Assembly (NCBI GenBank): GCA_025655555.1 | Contig: JAHXIQ010000003.1 | Span: 372,001-436,000 of the forward strand | DNA: 64,000 nt | DNA from: Candidatus Thiodiazotropha sp. (ex Myrtea sp. 'scaly one' KF741663) | GTDB taxonomy: Bacteria; Pseudomonadota; Gammaproteobacteria; Chromatiales; Chromatiaceae | Direction: 5' to 3' | Part shown: piece by piece, positions 10,601 through 21,634 of the stretch | Position numbering within the stretch: position 1 is the first letter of the stretch | Layout of the letters: each line of letters begins with the position of its first letter | The notes under the pieces: generated by a model | Databases searched by the model: none | Told to the model about the DNA's origin: nothing | The model's input: the letters and a program-made list of their open reading frames with translations, nothing else | Translations under genes and position numbers: made by a program

Positions 10601-11154
10601 ATCTTGACGAACAACATGCGGATATCAGCAGTTCCCTGGAGACACTGGAGAATGCCATCCGCAAGATCGACCGTGAGACCCGCACGCGTTTTAAGGAGAC
10701 CTTCGACAAGGTCAACGCCGGGATCAAGGCGCTTTTTCCCCGGCTATTCGGTGGCGGCCACGCCTATCTGGAGCTAACAGGTGAGGATCTGCTCGATACG
10801 GGTGTCACCGTCATGGCGCGCCCGCCGGGTAAGCGAAATTCCAGTATCCATCTACTCTCAGGTGGTGAAAAAGCCCTCACAGCCGTGGCCATGGTTTTCG
10901 CAATATTCCAGCTCAATCCAGCACCGTTTTGCATGCTTGATGAGGTGGATGCACCACTGGATGATGCCAATGTGGGCCGCTTCTGCGATATGGTGAAGTC
11001 CATGTCGGATCAGGTACAGTTCATCTTCATTACCCATAACAAGATCACCATGGAGATTGCCAATCAACTCTCCGGTGTCACCATGTATGAACCGGGCGTC
11101 TCTCGTCTGGTCACCGTCGATGTGGAGGAGGCGGCTCAACTGGCCGCCGTATAG
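7645..11154 (+). CDS. smc: Chromosome segregation protein SMC
   Basis: A full-length 1169-residue SMC ATPase, the core of the SMC-ScpAB condensin that folds and resolves sister chromosomes. The N-terminal head has Walker A GPNGCGKSN. Two long Gln/Glu-rich coiled coils flank a hinge around residues 510-660. The C-terminal head carries the signature LSGGEKALTAVAMV and Walker B FCMLDEVDAPLDD. The start is the ATG followed by RLEKIKLAGFKSF, the usual N-terminus. Its partners scpA and scpB are in the same window at 21635-23261. zipA and ligA follow directly, a gammaproteobacterial order. Confidence 0.98.
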   Translation: MRLEKIKLAGFKSFVDPTTVPIPSNLVGIVGPNGCGKSNVIDAVRWVMGESSAKMLRGESMADVIFNGSSSRKPVGSAVIELLFDNAEGRAGGQYAQYNQISVKRQVSRDGQSLYFLNGVRCRRRDITDLFLGTGLGPRSYSIIEQGMISRLIEARPEDLRVFLEEAAGISKYKERRRETENRIRHTRENLERLTDLRDEVAKQLQHLQRQAATAEKYKLLKQEERQVKAELLALRWQTLDEDLQKRERKIAELQNQLEAALADQRKLESSIETDREKHTEVNDQFNEVQGRFYALGAEITGLEQAIQFARDNRKQQQQDLDQIEQAWREAESHRDQDEQRLQELNSSLQDEQPKLDQARKDEQRQSEALSGAEGEMQSWQAEWDQFNQQAAEPAQLAQVERTRINHLEQQGGNLARRLQKLDEELSRLDDSQLLSEIISLESDESTKKSGVDDLQAQLAGSIEVINRQRESNNQITGRLDQARSSLQSGRGRLASLEALQQAALGKQESEVAEWLEQSQLQSASRLAQQLKVEPRWQRAVEIVLGFHLQAVCVDNLDALSATLPQLEKGALTLWDTDSGNASENTSSTETLVAKIEAPWSLQSLLGGVRLAEDLTGAMRARQSLQPGESVITPDGVWLGRQWLRIAREEDESAGVLAREEELRELKSTLEKQEIEVNELSQSLENGRDALRQAEQAREQNQNLFNQTNRMLSEIRTSLSAKRTRAEHLHQRREQLQHDQSEIAGQIRSDQDLMEETRQRLHAALESIETLGVRREQLVKSRDELRQKVNEAREALNKQRATTQQAALQVESMKTAQGSLVQNLERACSQLTQLVQRRDELKSTLSNSEAPLEQQQETLNLKLSERAQVEKELAEVRRVLEEVDAQLRDKEQQRHRAEQQVQERRDRLNQARLQSQEVNVRCQTLQEQLHEEGLDAEALFETMAEEANETDWHQKAESLAQRIQRLGPINLAAIDEFQEQSERLKYLDEQHADISSSLETLENAIRKIDRETRTRFKETFDKVNAGIKALFPRLFGGGHAYLELTGEDLLDTGVTVMARPPGKRNSSIHLLSGGEKALTAVAMVFAIFQLNPAPFCMLDEVDAPLDDANVGRFCDMVKSMSDQVQFIFITHNKITMEIANQLSGVTMYEPGVSRLVTVDVEEAAQLAAV

Positions 11155-11157
11155 GAA

Positions 11158-14387
<3,230 letters not shown>

Positions 14388-14429
14388 GGACACAAGGGGT
14401 AAAGAGGGAATCCCCGCTGGTATGTGGGG

Positions 14430-14457
14430 TTGACCTTCCGTTAAGCTAAACTATCAA
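14430..14457 (+). promoter_or_regulatory. Candidate sigma-70 promoter
   Basis: TTGACC, 16 bp spacer, TATCAA, about 80 bp upstream of the small gene at 14536 and in the gap after ligA. Identified by eye from consensus similarity only. Confidence 0.4.
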
Positions 14458-14535
14458 TTACCTTTCCACTGCGCCGAAATCGAAGCAATTAATTGTGGAG
14501 CAGGGGATTTATCAGAATTCAGAGTGTGTAGAACA

Positions 14536-14829
14536 ATGAGTGATTCGTCCAACAAAGAGCGTGAGATCATGATGGTGATGCGTAAAGTCCTCACCTCCAT
14601 CGTTCGGGAAGTGACACCTGAGCATAAGAGTCTCAGACATCCATTATCTGAACAGACGATTCAGGATATCCGTCAGTGCCTCGGATTGATCACGGCGCGG
14701 GAGAAGGAGTTGGCTGACGACGCCGGCAGAACCGTGGAAGAGCGGCCCTATTTCGTGGATGAACCCCCCAAATCAAAGGTGGTGCCCATCAGTAATATCG
14801 GCAAGGCAAAGACGCCCTCCGATGATTGA
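14536..14829 (+). CDS. Conserved-looking small cytosolic protein of unknown function
   Basis: A 97-residue polar protein with no signal peptide or membrane segment. The N-terminal part is helical and charged (SSNKEREIMMVMRKVLTSI), followed by HPLSEQTIQDIRQCLGLI and a low-complexity tail with prolines. An in-frame GTG lies 12 bp upstream; the ATG at 14536 is preferred. A plausible promoter sits upstream and a palindrome plus terminator downstream, so it is probably a single-gene unit. I do not recognise the family. Confidence 0.65.
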   Translation: MSDSSNKEREIMMVMRKVLTSIVREVTPEHKSLRHPLSEQTIQDIRQCLGLITAREKELADDAGRTVEERPYFVDEPPKSKVVPISNIGKAKTPSDD

Positions 14830-14840
14830 GCTTCCACACG

Positions 14841-14881
14841 GTTCGTAGGTTGGGCCTCCATCGTCGGCCCAACCTACGAAC
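14841..14881. repeat. Perfect 16-bp palindromic hairpin element
   Basis: Left arm 14841-14856 and right arm 14866-14881 are exact reverse complements (GTTCGTAGGTTGGGCC) with a 9-base loop. It lies just before the terminator between two convergent genes. The GTAGGTTGGGC core resembles intergenic palindromes of the REP class, but only one copy is seen here and it has no T tract of its own. Confidence 0.7.
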
Positions 14882-14884
14882 TGC

Positions 14885-14916
14885 AAAAAAAAGGCGGGCC
14901 TGGACCCGCCTTTTTT
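14885..14916. terminator. Bidirectional rho-independent terminator
   Basis: A run of A, then AAGGCGGG, a short loop and CCCGCCTT followed by T6. The A/T tracts on both sides make it usable in both directions, which suits its place between the convergent genes ending at 14829 and 14933. Confidence 0.9.
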
Positions 14917-14932
14917 CATGGGAGAGGCACGC

Positions 14933-15958
14933 TTACTCCGAAGCAGGTTTTGCCTCATCAGAGGATGCGCTTGTGTCCACTGCCGGCGCTGCTTCTGTTG
15001 CCGCACTATCATCCATCGGCTTCGATTCTTCAGGTGCGGCACCAGCACTTTCTGCCGGTTGTGCCTTTACTGCATTCATCTCATTGAAGACGATTGTGCT
15101 CTCATCACGCAGGCCCTGCATGTAGGCTGCCAGAGATTGCTGTTGCAGTTTGGTGATGATGTCGCCGCGTACACCGTCAAGTGTTGGCGCTTCAGTGTCC
15201 CGACTATCCTCCAACAGAATGACATGCCAGCCGAACTGGGTCTGTACCGGTGTTTTTGTGTAGCTGCCTTTTTCCATAGAAACGACAGCTTCGGAGAAAG
15301 GTTGAACCATTTGAGCGGGATCGAACCAGCCCAGGTCACCACCGTTTTTCCCGGTCGGGCCTGTGGAGTGGGTCTTTGCTAATTCGGCAAAGTCTGCCCC
15401 CCCATCCAGTTCTGTGATGAGTGATTTGGCTGCCTCTTCTTCCTTCACCAGGATATGTCTGGCTTTGTACTCCTTATTTCCCTGGCTGGCATACTCCGCT
15501 TCATAGTAAGTCTTGATCTGCTCATCGGTAGGCTGATGGGATTCAGCGTACTCTTGAATGACCGTCTGGGTCAGCAGTTTGGCTTTCAGTAGTGTCAGGG
15601 TGGCTTCGATCTCTGGCCGCTTATCGATACCTTTCTTCTCGGCATCCTGCGCCACAATCAGTACATTCGATAACTCATTGAGCACGCTCATCTGCATTTG
15701 AGGCGAGTTCTGGGCATCGGGGACATTACGCATGCGGTCTTGAAAATAGAGTCCGTACATCGCTTTGCTGACCTGTTTGCCATTGACTGTCAGCAGGGTG
15801 TTCTCGTCCATGTCTGTTTGTGCAGGCACCTGCTCCTGGGCGGTCTCTGATTTAGCCGGTGCGGGCACCGTCGGCGCCTTGTCAGCTGTCTGGTTACAGC
15901 CAACCAGTAGCACGGTGCTACAGAGTGAGGCGAGGAGGATCTGTTTCTTCATAATCAT
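14933..15958 (-). CDS. Parvulin-type peptidyl-prolyl isomerase lipoprotein
   Basis: A PpiC/SurA-like cis-trans prolyl isomerase expected to assist protein folding in the periplasm. The ATG pair at 15958 or 15952 starts a lipoprotein signal (KKQILLASLCSTVLLVGCN) with the lipobox cysteine, so it should be membrane anchored. AAGG five bases before 15958 favours that start; the frame is open further upstream but overlaps the gap before yciI. A SurA-like helical N-terminal region (residues 50-165) precedes one parvulin domain (EYKARHILVKEEEAAK ... FGWHVILLEDSRD). A Ser/Ala/Glu-rich tail of about 50 residues ends the protein and may be disordered. Confidence 0.88.
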   Translation of the reverse strand: MIMKKQILLASLCSTVLLVGCNQTADKAPTVPAPAKSETAQEQVPAQTDMDENTLLTVNGKQVSKAMYGLYFQDRMRNVPDAQNSPQMQMSVLNELSNVLIVAQDAEKKGIDKRPEIEATLTLLKAKLLTQTVIQEYAESHQPTDEQIKTYYEAEYASQGNKEYKARHILVKEEEAAKSLITELDGGADFAELAKTHSTGPTGKNGGDLGWFDPAQMVQPFSEAVVSMEKGSYTKTPVQTQFGWHVILLEDSRDTEAPTLDGVRGDIITKLQQQSLAAYMQGLRDESTIVFNEMNAVKAQPAESAGAAPEESKPMDDSAATEAAPAVDTSASSDEAKPASE

Positions 15959-16001
15959 ATCTACCTTAAATTTATGATTGAGGTTTTTCTGTTTCCTGTT
16001 G

Positions 16002-16304
16002 TCAGGCAGGAAGTGCTTTGTTAAAGGGTTTGACGGTGACACGGGCATAGACCCCGGCTTTGATATAGGGATCCTCGTCGGCCCAGGCTTTGGCGCTCGT
16101 AAGATCATCAAATTCGGCCACGATGAGGCTGCCCGAAAAGCCCGCCGGGCCCGGATCTTCCGCATCGATGGCGGGATGCGGCCCGGCCAGCAGCAGGCGC
16201 CCCTCGTGTTGTAACTGTTTCAGTCGCTCGACATGTTTGGGACGTACCTTGAGCCGTTGTTCAAGGCTGTCTTCACGGTCCTCGGCAAGGATGGCGTAAA
16301 ACAC
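16002..16304 (-). CDS. YciI family protein
   Basis: A 100-residue protein with the YciI (dimeric alpha-beta barrel) fold: [12 protein letters not shown] at the start, [27 protein letters not shown] with the conserved His and Asp, and [19 protein letters not shown] at the end. Biochemical function of most members is unknown. The GTG at 16304 is chosen because it follows GAGGAAAA and lies 1 bp after the yciB stop; the longer frame would overlap yciB. The yciB-yciI pair is a common gammaproteobacterial arrangement. Confidence 0.9.
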   Translation of the reverse strand: MFYAILAEDREDSLEQRLKVRPKHVERLKQLQHEGRLLLAGPHPAIDAEDPGPAGFSGSLIVAEFDDLTSAKAWADEDPYIKAGVYARVTVKPFNKALPA

Positions 16305-16305
16305 G

Positions 16306-16971
16306 TTAGTTTTCCTCTTGTTCGATGGTATTGTCCGGCATATAGCGTGCGAGATAGAAAGCCTGCAGGATAGCGAAGGCAAGCGTCAGTCCCATCATGC
16401 CAAACAGCTTGAAATTGACCCAGCCCTGTTCGAGAGAGTGTGCAGTATTGCACATCTCCAGATTGCCGCCCTGAAACAGTGCTGTACATTGATCGAAATC
16501 GATCTGCTGGAGACCGGTGAGTGCAATGAGTTGGGCCTCGGCAACGAAGAAGTCATTGGCGACATAGAGATTGAGAAAGCCCAGCATGATGAAGAAGAGT
16601 GACCAGGCAAGATTGAGCCGTGGCCAGATATTGTCGGGCAGCTCGATGTTTCCTTCCATCATGCGCTGAATCAGAGTTTTTTGGCCAATGAACTGGCTGC
16701 CCAGCAGCACCAGTCCGAATAACCAGTTGATCACCGTCGGTTTCCACATGATGAAGGTGCGATCCTGCAGCAACAGGGTCAGCCCGCCAAAGACGACCAG
16801 AATCACCAGAGTGATCCAGTGGATCTTCTCAACGCTGCCGTTTCGCAGCCAATTGTAACCCACCTGCAGGACAGAGGCGGCGATGGCGACTGCAGTGGCC
16901 GTATAAATACCAAAGAATTGATAGGCCAGAAAAAAAAGAATGACAGGGAAAAAGTCGGTAAGAAACTTCAT
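16306..16971 (-). CDS. yciB: Inner-membrane septation protein A (YciB/IspZ)
   Basis: A polytopic membrane protein of 221 residues with about five to six helices, linked to septation and envelope maintenance. Hallmarks are [17 protein letters not shown] at the start, [37 protein letters not shown] and [16 protein letters not shown]. The loop with [19 protein letters not shown] is longer than in Escherichia coli and contains two cysteines. It sits directly upstream of yciI. Confidence 0.92.
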   Translation of the reverse strand: MKFLTDFFPVILFFLAYQFFGIYTATAVAIAASVLQVGYNWLRNGSVEKIHWITLVILVVFGGLTLLLQDRTFIMWKPTVINWLFGLVLLGSQFIGQKTLIQRMMEGNIELPDNIWPRLNLAWSLFFIMLGFLNLYVANDFFVAEAQLIALTGLQQIDFDQCTALFQGGNLEMCNTAHSLEQGWVNFKLFGMMGLTLAFAILQAFYLARYMPDNTIEQEEN

Positions 16972-16997
16972 GTGATTCGGTTTTGTATCGTCTCAAG

Positions 16998-17747
16998 TTA
17001 GTGCAGCGTTTTCGGGATGTTCCAAAGATTGTAATATTTTTCCACTACCTGCCGGACAACCTCAGGATAGTTGAGCGCCTCCATCTGCTGCATTCCCTCT
17101 TCGAAGAACCGTAGGGCCTCTTCAGGCAGGGCCTCAACCAGCACCTGATAGGCTTCGTCGATCAGCGCTGTCTGATGGCTACGCGTGGCAATAATGGCTT
17201 GGTTCATCAGTAACAAACGCCAGGGTCTACCGGGATTTTGTTTCTCCAGGTCCTGTCGTAGCAGAGATCCGGTCGCCCGGTGTACTTCTGAAGTCACCTC
17301 ATAGAGTTGTGCCAGCGCAGAAGGTTCCCTCAGGGTATTGGCCATACGTGAGAGGGCATTGACGACGGGTTCCAGGGTACGTAACTCACCTTCATGGCGG
17401 GCGATCCACAGTGCCATCGGCAACGTCAGGTCTTCAAGTGATTGACTCTGTGGCGCCATGTTCAGGCTGCCAGCCACTGAGGAGAGGTCGGATAACAATT
17501 GGATGGCGTAGTCGCCCAGCTCATTCAGGTCTATGTCGTGCTGGGAGAGGTCGGCGCTCATGTCGCCGCGGGACTCAACGATAGTGAGTAGTTCCAATAG
17601 ACGCAGCATCGCCTGCTCCAGCATGGCAGGTGAATGATCGGCGCTGTCTGCTCCACTGCCCGAGGCACGGCTCGCCTCGACGACCGCAGGTGCGGCGGAT
17701 TCGAACTGTTGGCCAATATAGTTGAGATCGAGACCGGGAAATAACAT
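16998..17747 (-). CDS. Uncharacterised cytosolic protein
   Basis: A 249-residue, mostly helical acidic protein without signal peptide, membrane segment or recognisable catalytic motif. The N-terminal 50 residues are low complexity, followed by helices such as EQAMLRLLELLTIV and DLTLPMALWIARHEGEL, and a C-terminal half ending EVVRQVVEKYYNLWNIPKTLH. It lies 26 bp upstream of yciB on the same strand and is divergent from the PHP gene, a position where lineage-specific conserved genes are common. I cannot assign a function. Confidence 0.75.
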   Translation of the reverse strand: MLFPGLDLNYIGQQFESAAPAVVEASRASGSGADSADHSPAMLEQAMLRLLELLTIVESRGDMSADLSQHDIDLNELGDYAIQLLSDLSSVAGSLNMAPQSQSLEDLTLPMALWIARHEGELRTLEPVVNALSRMANTLREPSALAQLYEVTSEVHRATGSLLRQDLEKQNPGRPWRLLLMNQAIIATRSHQTALIDEAYQVLVEALPEEALRFFEEGMQQMEALNYPEVVRQVVEKYYNLWNIPKTLH

Positions 17748-17962
17748 GGGGCGATTGTAGCAGGCACTCTTCAGAGCGTCTTCTCTGCTGTAACCACTTG
17801 ATACTGCAGTTAGTTTCAGTGCGGATTTGTCGTAATCCGGCGTTTATGAAGCTGCCTTTCGATATTCTCCCACGACGGCTTAGGCAGTTAATGTATGGCT
17901 TGCTACCAAATCGTGTGATTGCACCTGTCAGTCTGCGGCCGCTATGGGTACAATCCGCCCCC

Positions 17963-18832
17963 ATGTTGAACCACTACGACCTGCATAGCCACTCCACCGC
18001 ATCCGATGGCACACTCTCGCCGTCGGCGCTGGTGCGCCTTGCCGCCGAGGCTGGCGTTCGGGTACTGGCGCTTACCGATCACGACACCACGGCGGGTATC
18101 GCCGAGGCCAGGCAGGCAGCAGAGGCATGTGGTTTAGGATTAGTCTCAGGTGTTGAAGTCTCGGTCAGCTGGGGTAAGCAGACTGTTCACATTGTCGGTC
18201 TGAAGGTGGATCCGGAAAACGAAATCCTTAAGTGCGGGCTGCAGTCACTGCGGGATTTCCGCAACTGGCGAGCCCAGGAGATTGGGCGCCGTCTGGAAAA
18301 AGCCGGTATTCCAGATGCTTACTCAGGGGCTTTGGCACACTCTAACGGTATTCTCGTGAGCCGCACCCACTTTGCCCGTCTGCTGGTGGAAAGGGGTGTG
18401 GTGGAGGATGAGCGCAAGGTCTTCAAACACTATCTTGTGCAGGGCAAACCCGGCCATGTTCCCGGTGATTGGGCAACATTGGAAAGCGCTCTGGGGTGGA
18501 TTCACGGTGCAGGCGGACAGGCAGTGATCGCTCACCCGGCCCGCTACAAGATGACCCGCACAAAACTGCGTACCCTATTCGGTGAGTTTCGTGAGCTTGG
18601 CGGTGAGGCCATCGAAGTGGTTTCCGGCAGTCACGGCAGGGATGAGTGTATCTCAATGGCCAAACACACCAATGATTTCGGCCTGCTGGCTTCGGCCGGT
18701 TCTGATTTCCACTCTCCGGAGAATCCCTGGGTTGCGCTGGGACGACTGTCTCAGCTGCCTGGCGACTGCCGTCCGATATGGGCCGACTGGAGTGAATCGA
18801 GCGAGGAGCGTACCAGCCGTATGGCGGGTTGA
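17963..18832 (+). CDS. PHP-domain 3',5'-nucleoside bisphosphate phosphatase / RNase AM-like
   Basis: A 289-residue PHP phosphoesterase of the YciV/TrpH group, which removes nucleotides from 5' RNA ends or dephosphorylates 3',5'-bisphosphates. Metal ligands are visible in YDLHSHSTASDG, LALTDHDTTAG, VEVSVSW, VIAHPARYKM and AGSDFHSP. The frame is open 165 bp upstream, but the ATG at 17963 places the HSHS motif at the normal distance from the N-terminus. It opens the run that continues with yciO, the order expected in gammaproteobacteria. Confidence 0.92.
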   Translation: MLNHYDLHSHSTASDGTLSPSALVRLAAEAGVRVLALTDHDTTAGIAEARQAAEACGLGLVSGVEVSVSWGKQTVHIVGLKVDPENEILKCGLQSLRDFRNWRAQEIGRRLEKAGIPDAYSGALAHSNGILVSRTHFARLLVERGVVEDERKVFKHYLVQGKPGHVPGDWATLESALGWIHGAGGQAVIAHPARYKMTRTKLRTLFGEFRELGGEAIEVVSGSHGRDECISMAKHTNDFGLLASAGSDFHSPENPWVALGRLSQLPGDCRPIWADWSESSEERTSRMAG

Positions 18833-18844
18833 TCAGAGTTTCCC

Positions 18845-19468
18845 ATGGCGCAGTTTTTTCAAATCCACCCCGACAATCCACAACCCCGTCTGATCAAACA
18901 GGCAGTGAGTATCATCCGTGAGGGTGGCCTGGTGGTCTATCCCACCGACTCCAGCTATGCCCTTGGCTGCCATATTGGGGACAAAGGGGCGATGGAGCGT
19001 ATCCGGCGCATCCGTAAGGTGGGTGATGATCACAATTTCACCCTGGTCTGCCGGGATCTCACGGAGATCTCCCAATATGCCAAGATTGATAATCGGGACT
19101 ACCGCTTATTGAAGAATCTGACCCCTGGACCCTACACCTTTATCCACAAGGCCACCAAGTTGGTGCCCAGGCGCTTGATGCATCCCAAACGCCGGACCAT
19201 CGGTATTCGGGTGCCGGACAATGCCATTGTCAGCGCCTTGTTGGAAGAGCTGGCCGAACCGATCATGAGTACGACAATGATCATGCCGGGAGACGATATG
19301 CCGCTGACCGATCCCTATGAAATGCGCGATCTGCTGGATCACCATGTGGATCTGATCATCGACGGCGGCTATTGCGGGTTTGAGCCCACCACCGTGGTGG
19401 TGATGACCGAGGATGTGCCGCAGGTTGTGAGAACCGGCAAGGGCGATGCCTCGCTCTTCGAGGTATAA
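18845..19468 (+). CDS. yciO: YciO (Sua5/YrdC-like) protein
   Basis: A 207-residue Sua5/YrdC/YciO-family protein related to threonylcarbamoyl-AMP synthases, though YciO itself is less clearly linked to t6A formation. Motifs are GGLVVYPTDSSYALGCHIGD, KVGDDHNFTLVCRDL, TPGPYTFIHKAT and RRTIGIRVPDN; the last helices contain MSTTMIMPGDDMPL. The ATG is 12 bp after the PHP gene. The stop codon lies inside the 5-bp sequence duplicated by the adjacent miniature element, so the insertion left the protein intact. Confidence 0.9.
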   Translation: MAQFFQIHPDNPQPRLIKQAVSIIREGGLVVYPTDSSYALGCHIGDKGAMERIRRIRKVGDDHNFTLVCRDLTEISQYAKIDNRDYRLLKNLTPGPYTFIHKATKLVPRRLMHPKRRTIGIRVPDNAIVSALLEELAEPIMSTTMIMPGDDMPLTDPYEMRDLLDHHVDLIIDGGYCGFEPTTVVVMTEDVPQVVRTGKGDASLFEV

Positions 19469-19469
19469 T

Positions 19470-19704
19470 CCTGGAAGCGGCAGTTGACCGCTTCCTCTAT
19501 CATGAGATACCAGATGACTAACCAGTTTTTCCGCGGCATCCACTCATGCTCATTGAAGCAGCCGCTACGCACCCGATTGCACACCTGGCAAGCCGCTTGG
19601 TTGCGTTACGACTCCTTGGAATGGAATGACCATTCCGCGTCGTCGTGCCTTGCCAATCGGCTCGCCAGATGCACACTCAGCTGCGTCCAACTGCCGTTTC
19701 CAGG
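19470..19704. mobile_element. Miniature inverted-repeat transposable element (non-autonomous), 235 bp
   Basis: Terminal inverted repeats of 17 bp with one mismatch lie at 19470-19486 (CCTGGAAGCGGCAGTTG) and 19688-19704 (CAACTGCCGTTTCCAGG). They are flanked on both sides by ATAAT (19465-19469 and 19705-19709), a 5-bp target duplication. Inside is a second, imperfect long hairpin centred on GGAATGG/CCATTCC (19618-19636) with arms from about 19584 to 19666. No transposase reading frame fits inside. Removing the element and one ATAAT would leave the protease start codon 7 bp after the yciO stop. Confidence 0.8.
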
Positions 19705-19715
19705 ATAATCCCACG

Positions 19716-20408
19716 ATGGAAGGCCTTAGTCTGATTCAAAAACTGGCGATCTTCATTCTGCCGCTGGTTTTCGCCATCACCGTTCACGAAGCTGCACATG
19801 GCTGGATGGCCAAGCGTCTCGGTGACAAGACGGCAGAGATGCTGGGTCGTGTCACCCTCAATCCGCTTAAACACATCGATCCGGTGGGTACCATCCTGGT
19901 GCCGCTGGGGCTCTATCTGATGACAGGTTTTATGTTTGGTTGGGCCAAGCCGGTACCGGTCACTTGGCAGAACCTCAATCATCCCAAGCGGGACATGGGC
20001 CTGGTGGCACTGGCGGGGCCGGGTGCGAATCTGATAATGGCCCTGATCTGGGCAGTTATGGTCTACATCGGTGCTATGAGTATGGAAAGCTATGACTGGG
20101 TGGCCTTGCCTCTACTGTTGATGGGTGTTGCGGGTGTATTGATCAATTCAGTCTTGATGGCGCTTAATTTGCTACCAATCCTGCCACTCGATGGGGGTAG
20201 GGTGCTCTACTCCATACTGCCTCAGAAGCAGGCTCAGATCTACTCTCGCATGGAGACATTCGGCCTTATCATCGTTGTGCTATTGCTGGTGACCGGTCTG
20301 TTGGGTGTTATCCTCTGGCCTGTGGTAGGTTTGACCATTGCGGTATTACCTGCCAGTGATATCGTCACACAGTTGATTCCCGTGATTCTCAGTCCCTCAA
20401 GGAGTTAA
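19716..20408 (+). CDS. Site-2 protease family (M50) membrane metallopeptidase
   Basis: A 230-residue polytopic protein of the rhomboid-unrelated M50 group (FtsH-independent YwhC-like type). The zinc motif HExxH is ITVHEAAHGWMAKRLGD, and the third ligand is in LNLLPILPLDGGRVL. Five to six hydrophobic helices are apparent. The ATG at 19716 gives the normal short N-terminus (EGLSLIQKLAIFILPLVF); upstream in-frame codons fall within the miniature element and are rejected. The substrate is unknown. The gene belongs to the yciO-trpS-scpAB-rluB run. Confidence 0.92.
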   Translation: MEGLSLIQKLAIFILPLVFAITVHEAAHGWMAKRLGDKTAEMLGRVTLNPLKHIDPVGTILVPLGLYLMTGFMFGWAKPVPVTWQNLNHPKRDMGLVALAGPGANLIMALIWAVMVYIGAMSMESYDWVALPLLLMGVAGVLINSVLMALNLLPILPLDGGRVLYSILPQKQAQIYSRMETFGLIIVVLLLVTGLLGVILWPVVGLTIAVLPASDIVTQLIPVILSPSRS

Positions 20409-20410
20409 TT

Positions 20411-21625
20411 TTGGATCAGTCTTCTCAGACATCCCGCGTGCTGTCCGGCATGCGTCCCACCGGCCGGTTACATCTCGGTCACTACCATGGTGTCCTGAAA
20501 AACTGGGTCGAGCTGCAGCATCAGCACGAGTGCTTCTTTTTTGTTGCCGACTGGCATGCGCTGACGACCCATTATGACGATCCCAGTGCGATTCCCTCCA
20601 GTATTTGGGACATGGTCATCGACTGGCTGGCGGCCGGTGTCGATCATGAATCCTCGACCCTTTTCGTGCAGTCTCTGGTGCCTGAGCATGCCGAACTCCA
20701 TCTGCTGCTCTCCATGATTACACCGCTGGGTTGGCTGGAACGGGTGCCGAGCTACAAGGATCAGCAGGAGAAACTCAAAGAGAAGGATCTGGCCACTTAC
20801 GGATTTCTTGGTTATCCGTTGTTGCAGTCGGCCGATATTCTTATCTATCGTGCCGCCCAGGTGCCGGTGGGTGAGGACCAGGTTGCCCATGTGGAGCTGA
20901 CTCGCGAGATCGCCCGCCGCTTTAACCATATTTATGGCCGGGAGCCCGGTTTCGAAGAGAAGGCAGAGACCGCCCGCAAGAAGATGGGTAAGAAGGCTGC
21001 AAAGCAGTTCGATCAATTGCGCCGTGCCTATCAGGAGCAGGGCGATGACGAGGCTCTGGTGACCGGTCACGAACTGCTGGAGAAGCAACAGAATATCAGT
21101 GTCGATGAGCGGGAGCGACTGCTGGGCTACCTGGAAGGCAGCGGCCGGCAGATTCTGACAGAACCTCAGCCCCTGTTGACCAAGGCTTCCAAGATGCCGG
21201 GACTGGATGGTCAGAAGATGTCCAAGTCCTACGGCAACACCCTCTCGCTTAGGGAAGATCTAGGCGATGTGGAGACGATGATCAAACGTATGCCTACCGA
21301 CACCAACCGGGTACGGCGGAACGATCCGGGTGACCCGGAGAAATGTCCGGTCTGGCAGTTCCATCTGGTCTACTCCGACGACGCCACCAAGCAATGGGTG
21401 CAGGAAGGATGCCGCTCCGCAGGTATAGGATGCCTGGACTGTAAAGCGCCGGTAATCGAGGCGGTGGTCGCGGAATTGAAACCCATACAGGCACGTGCGG
21501 CTGAATTCGAAGCCCAGCCGGAGCTGGTGCAAAGGATTATCCGCGAGGGTTCTGAAAAGGCCAGAATCGTCGCTAGGGAGACGATGCAGGAAGTTCGTCA
21601 GTCCATGTCTCTCGATCTCTCATAA
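20411..21625 (+). CDS. trpS: Tryptophan-tRNA ligase
   Basis: A class I aminoacyl-tRNA synthetase charging tRNA-Trp. The signature motifs are HLGH at residues 21-24 (variant of HIGH) and KMSKS near residue 270. At 404 residues it is longer than the 330-residue classical form because of a charged segment of about 70 residues before KMSKS (RKKMGKKAAKQFDQLRRAY onward), a layout seen in many gammaproteobacteria. The start is TTG, 2 bp after the protease stop, with GGAG at 20401 as ribosome site. Confidence 0.95.
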   Translation: MDQSSQTSRVLSGMRPTGRLHLGHYHGVLKNWVELQHQHECFFFVADWHALTTHYDDPSAIPSSIWDMVIDWLAAGVDHESSTLFVQSLVPEHAELHLLLSMITPLGWLERVPSYKDQQEKLKEKDLATYGFLGYPLLQSADILIYRAAQVPVGEDQVAHVELTREIARRFNHIYGREPGFEEKAETARKKMGKKAAKQFDQLRRAYQEQGDDEALVTGHELLEKQQNISVDERERLLGYLEGSGRQILTEPQPLLTKASKMPGLDGQKMSKSYGNTLSLREDLGDVETMIKRMPTDTNRVRRNDPGDPEKCPVWQFHLVYSDDATKQWVQEGCRSAGIGCLDCKAPVIEAVVAELKPIQARAAEFEAQPELVQRIIREGSEKARIVARETMQEVRQSMSLDLS

Positions 21626-21634
21626 GGTCTTACT

